The translations under genes were made by a program, and so were the position numbers. Below, piece after piece: positions 48,765 through 56,342 of a stretch of 64,000 nt of DNA. Position 1 is the stretch's first letter. Each line of letters begins with the position of its first letter. The notes below the pieces were generated by a model. The model was not told where the DNA came from. It ran no database searches and saw only the letters and a program-made list of their open reading frames with translations. This DNA is from CAZPNX01 sp964518765 (lineage in GTDB: Bacteria > Edwardsbacteria > AC1 > EtOH8): assembly GCA_964518765.1 (NCBI GenBank), contig CAZFJC010000005.1, positions 61,156 to 125,155 on the forward strand. Direction: 5' to 3'.

Positions 48765-49235
48765 TCATTCTTTGACCTGGGTGGTGAGGAAGGTGGGGAG
48801 CGTCATCTGGCCTATCTGGTCGCGCAGCTCCTCGATCTCGTCCAGGTGGCGGTCCTCGTCGCCCAGGATCCTCACCAGCATCTCCCGGGTAGCGTGGTCC
48901 CTGACCTCGCCGGCCAGGGCGATGGCGTCGTTGTAGGCCTTGATGGCGCCGGCCTCGGCCGCCAGGTCGTTCTCCAGCTGGGCGGGCACGGCGTCCCCGA
49001 TGGATATCTTGTTCAGACTTGACACCGTCGGTCTGCCCTCCAGGAACAGGATGCGGCCGATCAGCGCCTCGGCGTGCTTCATCTCGGCGATGGCCCGCTT
49101 CTCGAAGTGCTGGTGCAGCTTGCCGTAGCCCCAGCTCTCGCACATCTCGGCGTGGACGATGTACTGGTTGATGGCCGTCAGCTCGTCGGCCAGCAGCGAG
49201 TTGAGGGCCTCGATGAGTTTGGGGTTCCCCTTCAT
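48765..49235 (-). CDS. bfr: Bacterioferritin
   Basis: Bfr forms a 24-mer heme-containing iron store and ferroxidase. The 156-residue protein keeps the diiron ligands (E18, E51, H54, E94, E127, H130), and Met52, the heme ligand, in AIAEMKHAE. The RILFLEGRPTV segment is also typical. The ATG follows AGGAGGACGGC. It lies between prx and katA, so iron sequestration and peroxide removal are co-expressed. Confidence 0.95.
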   Translation of the reverse strand: MKGNPKLIEALNSLLADELTAINQYIVHAEMCESWGYGKLHQHFEKRAIAEMKHAEALIGRILFLEGRPTVSSLNKISIGDAVPAQLENDLAAEAGAIKAYNDAIALAGEVRDHATREMLVRILGDEDRHLDEIEELRDQIGQMTLPTFLTTQVKE

Positions 49236-49254
49236 GCCGTCCTCCTCAGGATGG

Positions 49255-49980
49255 TTACTTTTTTCCCTTTTTCAGGGCCTCCTCCACCTTCTCCTTGGGC
49301 AGCTTCTTGGTGCAGAAGAACCAGTCGTAGCACTTGATGTCCTGGTCCTTGCCGTCCATCCGCTCCTTGGCCGTTCCGCATGACCCGGCCGGCGGAACGA
49401 TGACGTCGTCCCCCGGCTGCCAGTCGGCCGGCATGGCCACCGAATAGGCGTCGGCCGCCTGCAGGGCCACCAACACCCGGTAGAGCTCGGCGAAGTTGCG
49501 CCCCAGGCTCAACGGGTAGTAGATGATGGTCCGGATGATCCCCTTGGGGTCGATGAAGAATACCGCCCGCACCGCCTTGGTCTGGCTCTCGCCGGGCTGG
49601 ATCATCCCGTATTTTCTGGCCACCTCCATGGTGATGTCCTCGATCAGGGGGAACTTGACCTCGACGTTCTTCATCCCCTTGTACTCGATCTTCTCCTTGA
49701 TGGTCCTCAGCCAGGCGATGTGGCTGTACAGCCCGTCCACCGACAGCCCCACCAGCTTGCAGTTGGCCTCGGCGAACTTCTGCTCCATGGAGGCGAAGGT
49801 CATGAACTCCGAGGTGCAGACCGGGGTGAAGTCGGCCGGGTGGGAGAACAGGATCACCCAGCTGCCGGCGTACTGGTCCGGGAAGTTGATCTCGCCCTGG
49901 GTGGTCACCGCCTTAAAGCTGGGGGCCTTGTCCCCGATGCGGGGCATGGTCACGGTTTGGTTCTGGGTCGGCTGTTCCAT
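49255..49980 (-). CDS. Peroxiredoxin (Prx6/AhpC-type, archaeal-like)
   Basis: The 241-residue protein reduces peroxides. The peroxidatic Cys55 is in PADFTPVCTSEF, and the conserved Arg is near KAVRAVFFIDPKGIIR. The C-terminal extension SCGTAKERMDG...KCYDWFFC carries extra cysteines, as in the archaeal 3-Cys Prx6 enzymes. These could resolve the sulfenic acid. It starts within the end of perR (31-bp overlap) and has AAGGAG before its ATG. Confidence 0.93.
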   Translation of the reverse strand: MEQPTQNQTVTMPRIGDKAPSFKAVTTQGEINFPDQYAGSWVILFSHPADFTPVCTSEFMTFASMEQKFAEANCKLVGLSVDGLYSHIAWLRTIKEKIEYKGMKNVEVKFPLIEDITMEVARKYGMIQPGESQTKAVRAVFFIDPKGIIRTIIYYPLSLGRNFAELYRVLVALQAADAYSVAMPADWQPGDDVIVPPAGSCGTAKERMDGKDQDIKCYDWFFCTKKLPKEKVEEALKKGKK

Positions 49981-50435
49981 GGTCGGTCTCCTTTTTTATT
50001 GGTTGGTTTATTTACTACCTCTTTTGTCGTGGCAGCTGCCTTGGTGCAGTTGACGCAGATCCCGTAGAACTCGATGGTGTGGCCCTTGATGTCATGTTTC
50101 GTCCGCCGTCGGGCCTCGGCTGTTATGTCGTCCATGAGCGGCAGTTTCAGGTCGCTGACCGCCCCGCACCTCTCGCAGATAAAATGGCTATGAGGCGAGA
50201 TGATGGCGTCGAAATGCTCCAGGCCGTCCCGCAGCCTTTTCCTGGCCAGCCTGCCCTCCTCGGCCAGTATCGACAGGTTTCGGTAGACATTACCTAAACT
50301 GGCGCCAGGCGATTCCCAGCGCATTCGGTCGTGGACTTGGATGGCGGTGGGATGGTCGTTGTGGGCGGCAACTATCCGGTATATACGTTCGCGCTGGGCG
50401 CTCCGCCGCCTGGCAAGTCTTTTATTAGTATTCAT
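49950..50435 (-). CDS. perR: PerR-type Fur-family peroxide regulator
   Basis: The 161-residue repressor senses peroxide by metal-catalysed oxidation. It has a winged-helix domain with ASLGNVYRNLSILAEEGRL, and the PerR-like sensing site HFDAIISPHSHF (D76, H82, H84). Structural-zinc pairs are C87-x2-C90 and C127-x2-C130. An Asp in HFDAI, rather than the Glu of Fur, favours PerR. The ATG at 50435 lies only about four nt after the predicted transcription start, so the mRNA may be leaderless. A Per-box-like site overlaps its promoter, suggesting autoregulation. Confidence 0.88.
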   Translation of the reverse strand: MNTNKRLARRRSAQRERIYRIVAAHNDHPTAIQVHDRMRWESPGASLGNVYRNLSILAEEGRLARKRLRDGLEHFDAIISPHSHFICERCGAVSDLKLPLMDDITAEARRRTKHDIKGHTIEFYGICVNCTKAAATTKEVVNKPTNKKGDRPWNSRPRTKP

Positions 50436-50437
50436 TC

Positions 50438-50474
50438 TTATTATTAATATACTACCGAACTGGCCGAAAGTCAA
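50438..50474 (-). promoter_or_regulatory. Promoter and Per-box-like operator of the perR operon
   Basis: On the minus strand: -35 TTGACT (50469-50474), a 17-bp spacer, -10 TATATT (50446-50451). On the plus strand TTATTATTAATATAC (50438-50452) matches 11 of the 14 defined positions of the Per box TTATAATNATTATAA and covers the -10. It includes the palindrome TATTAATA. Confidence 0.65.
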
Positions 50475-50551
50475 TACCCCGGAGCCATTATTTATTGTTC
50501 TGAAGGACCGCCAGGCGTGGACGCCAGCCCGGCTCGGTCCATCTTGAAACC

Positions 50552-50586
50552 AATAGAGGGGCAGCCCTTTGGGCTGCCCCTCTATT
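50552..50586 (-). terminator. Intrinsic terminator of the GGDEF gene
   Basis: A 16-bp perfect stem AATAGAGGGGCAGCCC/GGGCTGCCCCTCTATT with a 3-nt loop lies 15 bp after the GGDEF stop codon. The U tract is short (ATTGGTTTC), but the stem is very stable. It separates this gene from perR. Confidence 0.75.
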
Positions 50587-50601
50587 TTCGGCCCTCGTCA
50601 G

Positions 50602-52101
50602 TCAATCGCTGGTGCTGTAAACCCGGTTCCGGCCGTATCTCTTGGCCTTGTACATGGCCACGTCGGCCCGTTTGAGCAGGGACTCGATGCTGTTGTCGTC
50701 CTCGTTCAGGGCCGACACCCCGATGGAGACGGTGAACGGCACCCGCTCCCCCCCGGCCAGCTCGATGTAGGTCTCGGACAGCTTATCCCTCAACCTCTCG
50801 GCCACCGTCCGGGCCTGCTCCAGGTTGGTCTCCGGTAGGACGATGGCGAACTCCTCCCCCCCGATACGGCCGAAGACGTCGATGTTCCTGATCATCCCCT
50901 GGCTGGTCAGGCACAGGGACTTCAGCACCTCATCCCCGGCCCCATGCCCGCACTTGTCGTTGATCTTCTTGAAGTGGTCGATGTCGAGCATCAGCAGGGC
51001 TAGGGGCTTCTCCGAGCGTCGGGCGCGCATCAGCTCGCGCTCTGCCATCTCGAAGAAGTGGCGGCGGTTGCTGATGCCGGTGAGGACATCTGTCTTGGCC
51101 TGATGCTCCAGCTCGATGGCCTGGACCTCCAAAAGGTTCTTGGCCTTGAGGAGCCTGCCGGCCAGCAGGGCTGTGCCCATCAGAAGCAGAATGATGACGG
51201 CCATGCCGATTATATGATAGCGCAGCTGGGAGCGCCACTGCCCCAGGTCCTCCCTCAACAATGAGGAGATCACGATGGTGTAGGGCAGGTCCTCGGCCCG
51301 GTGGAAGGCGCTGATGCGGCGTTGTCCATCCCAGGGGGAGAGGGTGATGCTCTCGTATTGGCTCTGGCCGGTGGGCAGAAAGGCGTCCAGCTCCGGGTAG
51401 TTGGCCCTTTGACCGGCCGCCTTGGGGATCTGGGGCAGGTGAAGCAGTAGACGGCCCGAGCCGTCGACCACAGCCACCGCCCCGCTTTTGGCGAAGCCGG
51501 CCTCCCCGAAAAGGGCCGCCATCTGCTTGGCGTAAAGCCCGGCGTAGATCACCCCCTGGAGCCCGGGGCGCCCCCTGACCCTGATGGCCCTCGAGAAGGC
51601 GAACCAGACGTCCTTGGTGTTCAGCTCCTGAAAGGCCCCGGAACAGTGGATCTCTTCCTGGGGATGAGCCGCCAGGTGGGCGAAATACTCCCGATAGGAA
51701 CGGTCCGCCCCGATGCTGCCCTTGACCGGCCCTTCCCGGTCCACCCCGGCCACGAAGATCCCCCGGGCGTTCATGATGCCGAAGCCGAATATCCAAGGAT
51801 GGGTGACTATTTTTCTTTCCAGGATGTCGTTAAGGCGGCGGGCCGCCTGCCTTCTGGGTCCGTTCCTCAGCGCCGGCATCAACCCACAGACATCATCGTG
51901 GACGTCGCGCATGATATAGTCTATCTCCCGCAGGGCGCCCGACAGCCGCTCGGCCGATATCTTAGCGATGTTGGCGTTGCGTTGCTTGGCCACCTCCACC
52001 GCCTCCCGGAAGGAGCGGGTCAGTAGATATGCCTCGGCGGCTACCAGCATCAAGGCGGCTAGCGTCGCTAGCAAGATGAAGTAATTTCTTTTTACGGACA
52101 T
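50602..52101 (-). CDS. Membrane-bound diguanylate cyclase with periplasmic sensor domain
   Basis: The 499-residue protein makes cyclic di-GMP. A membrane helix (about residues 7-28) is followed by a ~265-residue periplasmic Cache-like sensor, a second helix (297-317), a short coiled coil and a GGDEF domain. The domain begins at TDVLTGISNRRHF, with LDIDHFKKIND and the active-site GGEEF at 414-418. RNID, the RxxD inhibitory site, lies exactly five residues before GGEEF, so product inhibition is expected. It is a single-gene unit with its own promoter and terminator. The ligand is unknown. Confidence 0.92.
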   Translation of the reverse strand: MSVKRNYFILLATLAALMLVAAEAYLLTRSFREAVEVAKQRNANIAKISAERLSGALREIDYIMRDVHDDVCGLMPALRNGPRRQAARRLNDILERKIVTHPWIFGFGIMNARGIFVAGVDREGPVKGSIGADRSYREYFAHLAAHPQEEIHCSGAFQELNTKDVWFAFSRAIRVRGRPGLQGVIYAGLYAKQMAALFGEAGFAKSGAVAVVDGSGRLLLHLPQIPKAAGQRANYPELDAFLPTGQSQYESITLSPWDGQRRISAFHRAEDLPYTIVISSLLREDLGQWRSQLRYHIIGMAVIILLLMGTALLAGRLLKAKNLLEVQAIELEHQAKTDVLTGISNRRHFFEMAERELMRARRSEKPLALLMLDIDHFKKINDKCGHGAGDEVLKSLCLTSQGMIRNIDVFGRIGGEEFAIVLPETNLEQARTVAERLRDKLSETYIELAGGERVPFTVSIGVSALNEDDNSIESLLKRADVAMYKAKRYGRNRVYSTSD

Positions 52102-52366
52102 CCTCTAGTTTAGGAAAAACCCCTCAATATTTATCTTATCGTTATTATTTCCCTTATTTATGGTTAATGCTATCACTTACTTGCCAATTTGTCAATATAT
52201 TTTATTGCTGTTTTGTAACTTATTATTTTACAAGTTAGTTTTTGCATTTTTTACAACATGAAAGAGGCGCCCGCATTGGGGCCGCCCCTAACATACTATG
52301 GATCTTGCTCGTTCCTGAACAGAAATGTTTTTATTGTCTTATACGGCGATCGCCTAAGCGACTTAT
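52102..52366. other. AT-rich control region upstream of the GGDEF gene
   Basis: 265 bp, clearly richer in A+T than its surroundings. It holds the GGDEF promoter (52167-52195). Upstream of that are two overlapping inverted repeats, TTGTAA-N9-TTACAA (52213-52233) and TAACTT-N10-AAGTTA (52216-52237), placed where an activator or repressor would bind. A weak GC hairpin near 52264-52290 may end the metallo-hydrolase transcript. I see no gene. Confidence 0.5.
52167..52195 (-). promoter_or_regulatory. Sigma70-type promoter of the GGDEF gene
   Basis: On the minus strand: consensus -35 TTGACA (52190-52195), a 17-bp spacer, -10 TAGCAT (52167-52172). The leader to the ATG at 52101 is about 60 nt and A-rich. 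Confidence 0.65.
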
Positions 52367-53194
52367 CTAATTAGACTCGACAACCTCCCCAACCCTGCCC
52401 TCGATTACTTTACCGCCGAGCTTGCTTTGCAGATAACCGACCGCTCTCTTGCCCGTGCAATGGCACGCCACTACCAGGTCGGGCGACATTGCCTCTAACG
52501 CTGCGGCTGTCAGCTCCAACCTCCTCTCCGTTGCCCCGCCCAAGTGAAACCCCCCGATGATGGCGCTTATTCTCTTCCGGCCATTGGTTTTTATAATATG
52601 GCCTAGCGTGTTCACCAAACCGGCATGGGCGCATCCGGTGATGACTACCAATCCCTTCGCGGTTTCTATCCACAGGCCCAGGTCGTCTTCCAGTCTGTCA
52701 GATATCCCGCCGTCTTGGTCCTGGAAGAACGGACCTCCGATGTCCTCGTAGTCGTTGATTCTAGGAATTGGTCCTGTTAGTCCTATCCCTGGGGCGATCA
52801 TCGTTGGTTCTACGATATAGCCGAGCCGATCAGGAGGCTGGCCCTGGAGCATATCCCGCGCGTCCGCGGGCATTCCGATATATCGGGCAGAGCCTTGGCG
52901 AACGCTGTACTTCGCCTTTAGGGCCGAAGGGTGGAGATAGACTTTCGCCCGGCTGGCCAGGGAGATTACAGCCGCCAGCCCGCCGGTATGGTCGTAATGG
53001 CCGTGGCTCAGGACTACGGCGTCGGTGCCGGAAAGGTCCACCCCGAGTTTCCGAGCGTTAGCCAGCAGCGCCCCGCCCTGTCCGGTATCGAACAGGATTC
53101 GTATCCCCGCGGCCTCGATCCACAGCGCCAGCCCGTGCTCGGCCGAAAGCCCCGGGCCGTCCCGGTCGTCCACCAACACCGTTATCTCGGCCAT
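52367..53194 (-). CDS. Metallo-beta-lactamase-fold hydrolase (COG1237-like)
   Basis: A 275-residue protein with the dinuclear metal motif SHGHYDHTGG, GCAHAGLVNTLGH, GGFHLGGA and a C-terminal CHCTGKRA. This is the group annotated as 7,8-dihydropterin-6-yl-methyl-4-(beta-D-ribofuranosyl)aminobenzene-5'-phosphate synthase-like, whose bacterial members are of unknown function. It ends the large metal-sulfur cluster and lies 29 bp after a NifX-fold gene. The start could be the ATG at 53194 or a GTG at 53209; neither has a clear ribosome-binding site. Confidence 0.82.
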   Translation of the reverse strand: MAEITVLVDDRDGPGLSAEHGLALWIEAAGIRILFDTGQGGALLANARKLGVDLSGTDAVVLSHGHYDHTGGLAAVISLASRAKVYLHPSALKAKYSVRQGSARYIGMPADARDMLQGQPPDRLGYIVEPTMIAPGIGLTGPIPRINDYEDIGGPFFQDQDGGISDRLEDDLGLWIETAKGLVVITGCAHAGLVNTLGHIIKTNGRKRISAIIGGFHLGGATERRLELTAAALEAMSPDLVVACHCTGKRAVGYLQSKLGGKVIEGRVGEVVESN

Positions 53195-53222
53195 TCCGAT
53201 AGGATACACCAGCTGGCGGAGA

Positions 53223-53561
53223 TCAGTGGTCGCAGGCGTTGTCGCCGGTTTGCAGGGAGCCGGCCAGGTAGTCGCTGACTATCCTTTCCGGCGTCTCGAC
53301 CGGGGCGCCCACCACCACCTTGATGCCCTGCTCGGCGAACAGGGATTGGGCTCTCTGCCCCATGCCCCCGGCGATGATGACGCCGGCGCCCTTGCTAGCC
53401 AAAAAACGCGGCAGCAGGCCGGGCTCGTGCGGCGGGGATTCTATCTCCTCCTGCCTGATGATCTTTTTTTGGACCTCGTCGACCTCCACCAGGGCGAATC
53501 TCTCGCAGTGCCCGAAATGAAGCGAAAGCTTTTTCCCGGCCATGGGAATGGCGATCTTCAT
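53223..53561 (-). CDS. NifX/NifB-C-fold metal-cluster-binding protein, copy 1
   Basis: The 112-residue protein is of the dinitrogenase Fe-Mo-cofactor binding family (COG1433). It opens MKIAIPMAGKKLSLHFGHCERFALVEVD, with HFGHCE typical of the MTH1175/ORP type, and has a Gly-rich SKGAGVIIAGGMGQRAQ loop. Relatives such as the Desulfovibrio orange protein carry a Mo-Cu sulfide cluster. A role in holding or delivering a metal-sulfur cluster is inferred. It is followed by the MBL gene and preceded by the Mrp ATPase gene. Confidence 0.86.
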   Translation of the reverse strand: MKIAIPMAGKKLSLHFGHCERFALVEVDEVQKKIIRQEEIESPPHEPGLLPRFLASKGAGVIIAGGMGQRAQSLFAEQGIKVVVGAPVETPERIVSDYLAGSLQTGDNACDH

Positions 53562-53583
53562 CCTAGCCTCCTATGCTGTTTTT

Positions 53584-54477
53584 CTATTGGCTCTTACCCC
53601 TCGATGACAGCACCGCCCTGACCATGCCGACCATGGCTTGTGAGGTAGGGCTGTCGGGATTATGTTTAAGATAAATCCATCCGCTGTCCCCGGACTCGGC
53701 CAGGGCCGGGTCTATGGGTATGGACCCCAGGAAGGGCACGCCCATGCCGTCGGAGATCAGCTTGCCTCCGCCGGATCTCAAAATAGGGGTGACCCGGCCG
53801 CAGTGGGGACAGGCGAAGCCGCTCATGTTCTCCACCACCCCCAGCACCGGCACCTCCAGCAACCGGCAGAAGGTGATCGACTTTCGCACGTCCACCGCCG
53901 CCACCCGCTGGGGGGTGGTGACGATCACCGCCCCGTCGGGTTTGACCAGCTGGCAGACCGAGAGCGGCTCGTCTCCGGTGCCCGGCGGCGAGTCTATTAC
54001 CAGATAATCGAGATCACCCCAGTCCACGTCCTTGAGGAACTGCTTGATCATCCCGTACTTCATGGGGCCCCGCCAGACCACGGCGTGATCCTGGCTCTCC
54101 AGAAAGAAGCCTATGGACATGACCTTGAGGCCGTCCACCTCCACCGGGATCATCCCCCCCTCCGGCCCCGAGATCTTGGATCCCTCCAGCCCCAGCATGG
54201 TGGGCAGGCTGGGGCCGTGGATGTCGATGTCCAGCAGGCCCACCCGTTTGCCCCCGGCCGCCAGGCCCGCCGCCAGGTTGACGGCCACCGTGCTCTTGCC
54301 CACCCCGCCCTTGCCGGAGAGGACCACTATCTTGCTGCCGATACGGCACATTCTAGAAGCCAGCTTCTGCCGGTCTAGGAAATCCTCTTGGCTCTCTTGA
54401 GGCTGGCGTGTTTTGGCCTGGCAGTCGGTCTTGCCGCAGGCTTGACAGTTGCTCGTCTTCCCTTTTTCTTCTGACAT
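53584..54477 (-). CDS. Mrp/NBP35-type Fe-S carrier P-loop ATPase
   Basis: A 297-residue scaffold or carrier ATPase for [4Fe-4S] clusters. The deviant Walker A GKGGVGKSTVAVNLA is followed by LLDIDIHGPSLPTMLGLEG and the DYLVIDSPPGTGDE motif. The C-terminal CPHC pair bridges the cluster between subunits. An N-terminal extension with CQACGKTDC is an additional Cys motif, as in Nbp35-like proteins. It is surrounded by NifX and ferredoxin-MinD genes, the same mix seen in ORP loci. Confidence 0.92.
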   Translation of the reverse strand: MSEEKGKTSNCQACGKTDCQAKTRQPQESQEDFLDRQKLASRMCRIGSKIVVLSGKGGVGKSTVAVNLAAGLAAGGKRVGLLDIDIHGPSLPTMLGLEGSKISGPEGGMIPVEVDGLKVMSIGFFLESQDHAVVWRGPMKYGMIKQFLKDVDWGDLDYLVIDSPPGTGDEPLSVCQLVKPDGAVIVTTPQRVAAVDVRKSITFCRLLEVPVLGVVENMSGFACPHCGRVTPILRSGGGKLISDGMGVPFLGSIPIDPALAESGDSGWIYLKHNPDSPTSQAMVGMVRAVLSSRGKSQ

Positions 54478-54500
54478 TCCGCCTTTTCTTCTTTTCTCTT

Positions 54501-55370
54501 TTACTGATTTATCGCTTTCCAGACTTCCCTGATATCATCAGCCGAAGGCGCCTCGGTCTCCACCACGGCCTTGGCATCCATCTGGGCCCTGGTGATCGCC
54601 GGATCATAGCGTATCCGGCCGGCTATTTTGGCCCCGCCCTCCCTGGCCCTCACCTCGATCCTGTCGGCCATCTCCTGGTTAAGATCCCACTTGTTGACGC
54701 AGACCGCGGCCGGCACCCCGAAATGCCTGGCCAGCGAAAGGACCCTGGCCAGGTCGTGCTCGCCAGACACCGTGGGCTCGGTGACCACCAAGGCCTGGGA
54801 GGAGCCGGTGAGAGAGGCGATGACCGGACAGCCGATGCCCGGAGGCCCGTCGGTGATCATCATGGTTCTACCCGACTGCATCGCCAGCATCTTGGCCTGG
54901 GCTCGGACTATAGAGACCAATTTGCCTGAATTCTCCGCCGCCGCCTCCAGCCTGGCGTGGACCATGGGGCCGCACCGGGTGTCGGAGATCATCCACTCCC
55001 CACAGTCCCTCTCCGGGAAGTCTACGGCTCCGGCCGGGCAGAGCCTGACGCAGACGCCGCAGCCCTCGCAGGCCTCGGGCGAGATAGAGTAACGGCCCGC
55101 GCTTTCCGAGACAGCCAGGAATCGGCAATGCTTTAGGCACAGTCCGCAGCCGATGCAACGTCCGCTTTCGATGACCGCCAGGTTACCGCTCAGGAACCTC
55201 TGTCTCTCCCTGACCTGGGGGGTTAGTATCAGGTGCAGGTCGGCCGCGTCCACGTCGCAGTCGGCCACCACGGCCTTTCCCGCCAGGATCGCCAACGATG
55301 CCGCCAGGCTGGTCTTGCCGGTTCCGCCCTTGCCGCTGATGATGGTTATCTCTCGAATATCCTTCGGCAT
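54501..55370 (-). CDS. MinD-superfamily ATPase with inserted ferredoxin domain, copy 1
   Basis: The 289-residue protein (COG1149 type) has a P-loop GKGGTGKTSLAASLA and DCDVDAADLHL. An inserted 2[4Fe-4S] domain (CIGCGLCLKHC and CEGCGVCVRLCP, about residues 65-115) follows. Downstream come ITDGPPGIGCPVIASLTG (Walker B/switch) and VCVNKWDLN. ATP hydrolysis is thought to drive cluster or electron transfer to NifX-type partners; this is inference from ORP complexes. It directly abuts the radical SAM gene. Confidence 0.92.
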   Translation of the reverse strand: MPKDIREITIISGKGGTGKTSLAASLAILAGKAVVADCDVDAADLHLILTPQVRERQRFLSGNLAVIESGRCIGCGLCLKHCRFLAVSESAGRYSISPEACEGCGVCVRLCPAGAVDFPERDCGEWMISDTRCGPMVHARLEAAAENSGKLVSIVRAQAKMLAMQSGRTMMITDGPPGIGCPVIASLTGSSQALVVTEPTVSGEHDLARVLSLARHFGVPAAVCVNKWDLNQEMADRIEVRAREGGAKIAGRIRYDPAITRAQMDAKAVVETEAPSADDIREVWKAINQ

Positions 55371-56324
55371 CTATCCTTTTTTCCCATCCTGGCCGATGGG
55401 TTGATAATAGCATCGGCCGTCGCGTTCGCTCTTTTGGATCGAACCTCTCTTTACCATGGATTCCAGCTCCTTGAGAGCAGAGAGGCGATGCTTGCCCAGG
55501 CCCTGGGCCACATCTTCCGAGGTGCAGGGTCGTCGGCGAAGCAGGGCCATGATCTCTTCCCGGTAATCTCCTTCGTCGGATGATGATTCAGGGCTTAAAA
55601 CTCCTGCCGATAGCGAGATGATGTCCGCCGGCATCGAAAAGAAGCCTGAAAGCTTCAGCAGCCGTTCGTATGCCAAAGGCCGGACCCCAGGCTCGGCCGG
55701 CGGCCTGACCGCGGTGTTCAGCTGCACTCGATCTGGCCTCATCCTGCCGGCTATCTCCGCTATCTTTTTTACTTGCTCCACGCCGTCGTTCCAACCGTCC
55801 AGAAGCATCACCTCCAGCCAGATCCGCCCCTTGTATCCCTCTCTGAAGGAGATCAGCCCCTCCACCATGCGCTCGAATTCGATCCCGCCGTACGGCCGGT
55901 TTATCCTCTGAAACATCTGTTTATCCCCGGCATCCAGCGAAGGGATTACCAGGTCGGCCCCTAAAAGCGATTCCGCTACCCGGCGATCCCAGAGCAGCGA
56001 ACCGTTGGTGATGACGGCCACCGGGATGCGGGTTTTTTCCTTGATGTCTCCGATCAGGCGCCCCACGCCCGAGTTCAGGGTAGGCTCGCCCGAGCCGGCC
56101 AGGCTGATGTAATCCGGTTTGTCGCCCTCGGCCAGCTTGCGGCCCAGCTCCTCCAGCACCTCGTCGACCGGCACGTACTCTTTGAGCATGATCGTTTTGT
56201 CGGTCGTCCGTCCCAGCTGGCAGTAGACGCAGTCGTAGGTGCACGTCTTGTACGGCACCAAGTCGATCCCCAACGACCGACCCAGCCGCCGCGAGGGCAC
56301 CGGGCCGTAGAGGTACTGGCTCAT
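55371..56324 (-). CDS. Radical SAM protein (COG0731-like) with C-terminal winged helix
   Basis: A 317-residue radical SAM enzyme. The [4Fe-4S]/SAM motif is CTYDCVYC (C-x3-C-x2-C) after GPVPSRRLGRSLGIDLVP. It also has GSGEPTLNSGVGRLI, ITNGSLLWD and VIPSLDAGDKQMFQRINRP. Residues after ~240 form a helix-turn-helix-like domain ending in YYQPIG, a possible DNA- or partner-binding module. The family's substrates are unknown. Adjacent MinD and NapH genes suggest maturation of a metal-sulfur site. Confidence 0.88.
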   Translation of the reverse strand: MSQYLYGPVPSRRLGRSLGIDLVPYKTCTYDCVYCQLGRTTDKTIMLKEYVPVDEVLEELGRKLAEGDKPDYISLAGSGEPTLNSGVGRLIGDIKEKTRIPVAVITNGSLLWDRRVAESLLGADLVIPSLDAGDKQMFQRINRPYGGIEFERMVEGLISFREGYKGRIWLEVMLLDGWNDGVEQVKKIAEIAGRMRPDRVQLNTAVRPPAEPGVRPLAYERLLKLSGFFSMPADIISLSAGVLSPESSSDEGDYREEIMALLRRRPCTSEDVAQGLGKHRLSALKELESMVKRGSIQKSERDGRCYYQPIGQDGKKG

Positions 56325-56342
56325 ATCGATCGGAAGCCTCCG

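Noticed and set aside
47137..48936. 599-codon plus-strand open frame
   Set aside because: It lies opposite katA and bfr, whose catalytic residues are intact. Composition and lack of motifs mark it as a shadow.
52264..52290. Intrinsic terminator after the metallo-hydrolase gene
   Set aside because: The GC hairpin has mismatches and only a short U stretch. I mention it in the region note but do not list it as a terminator.
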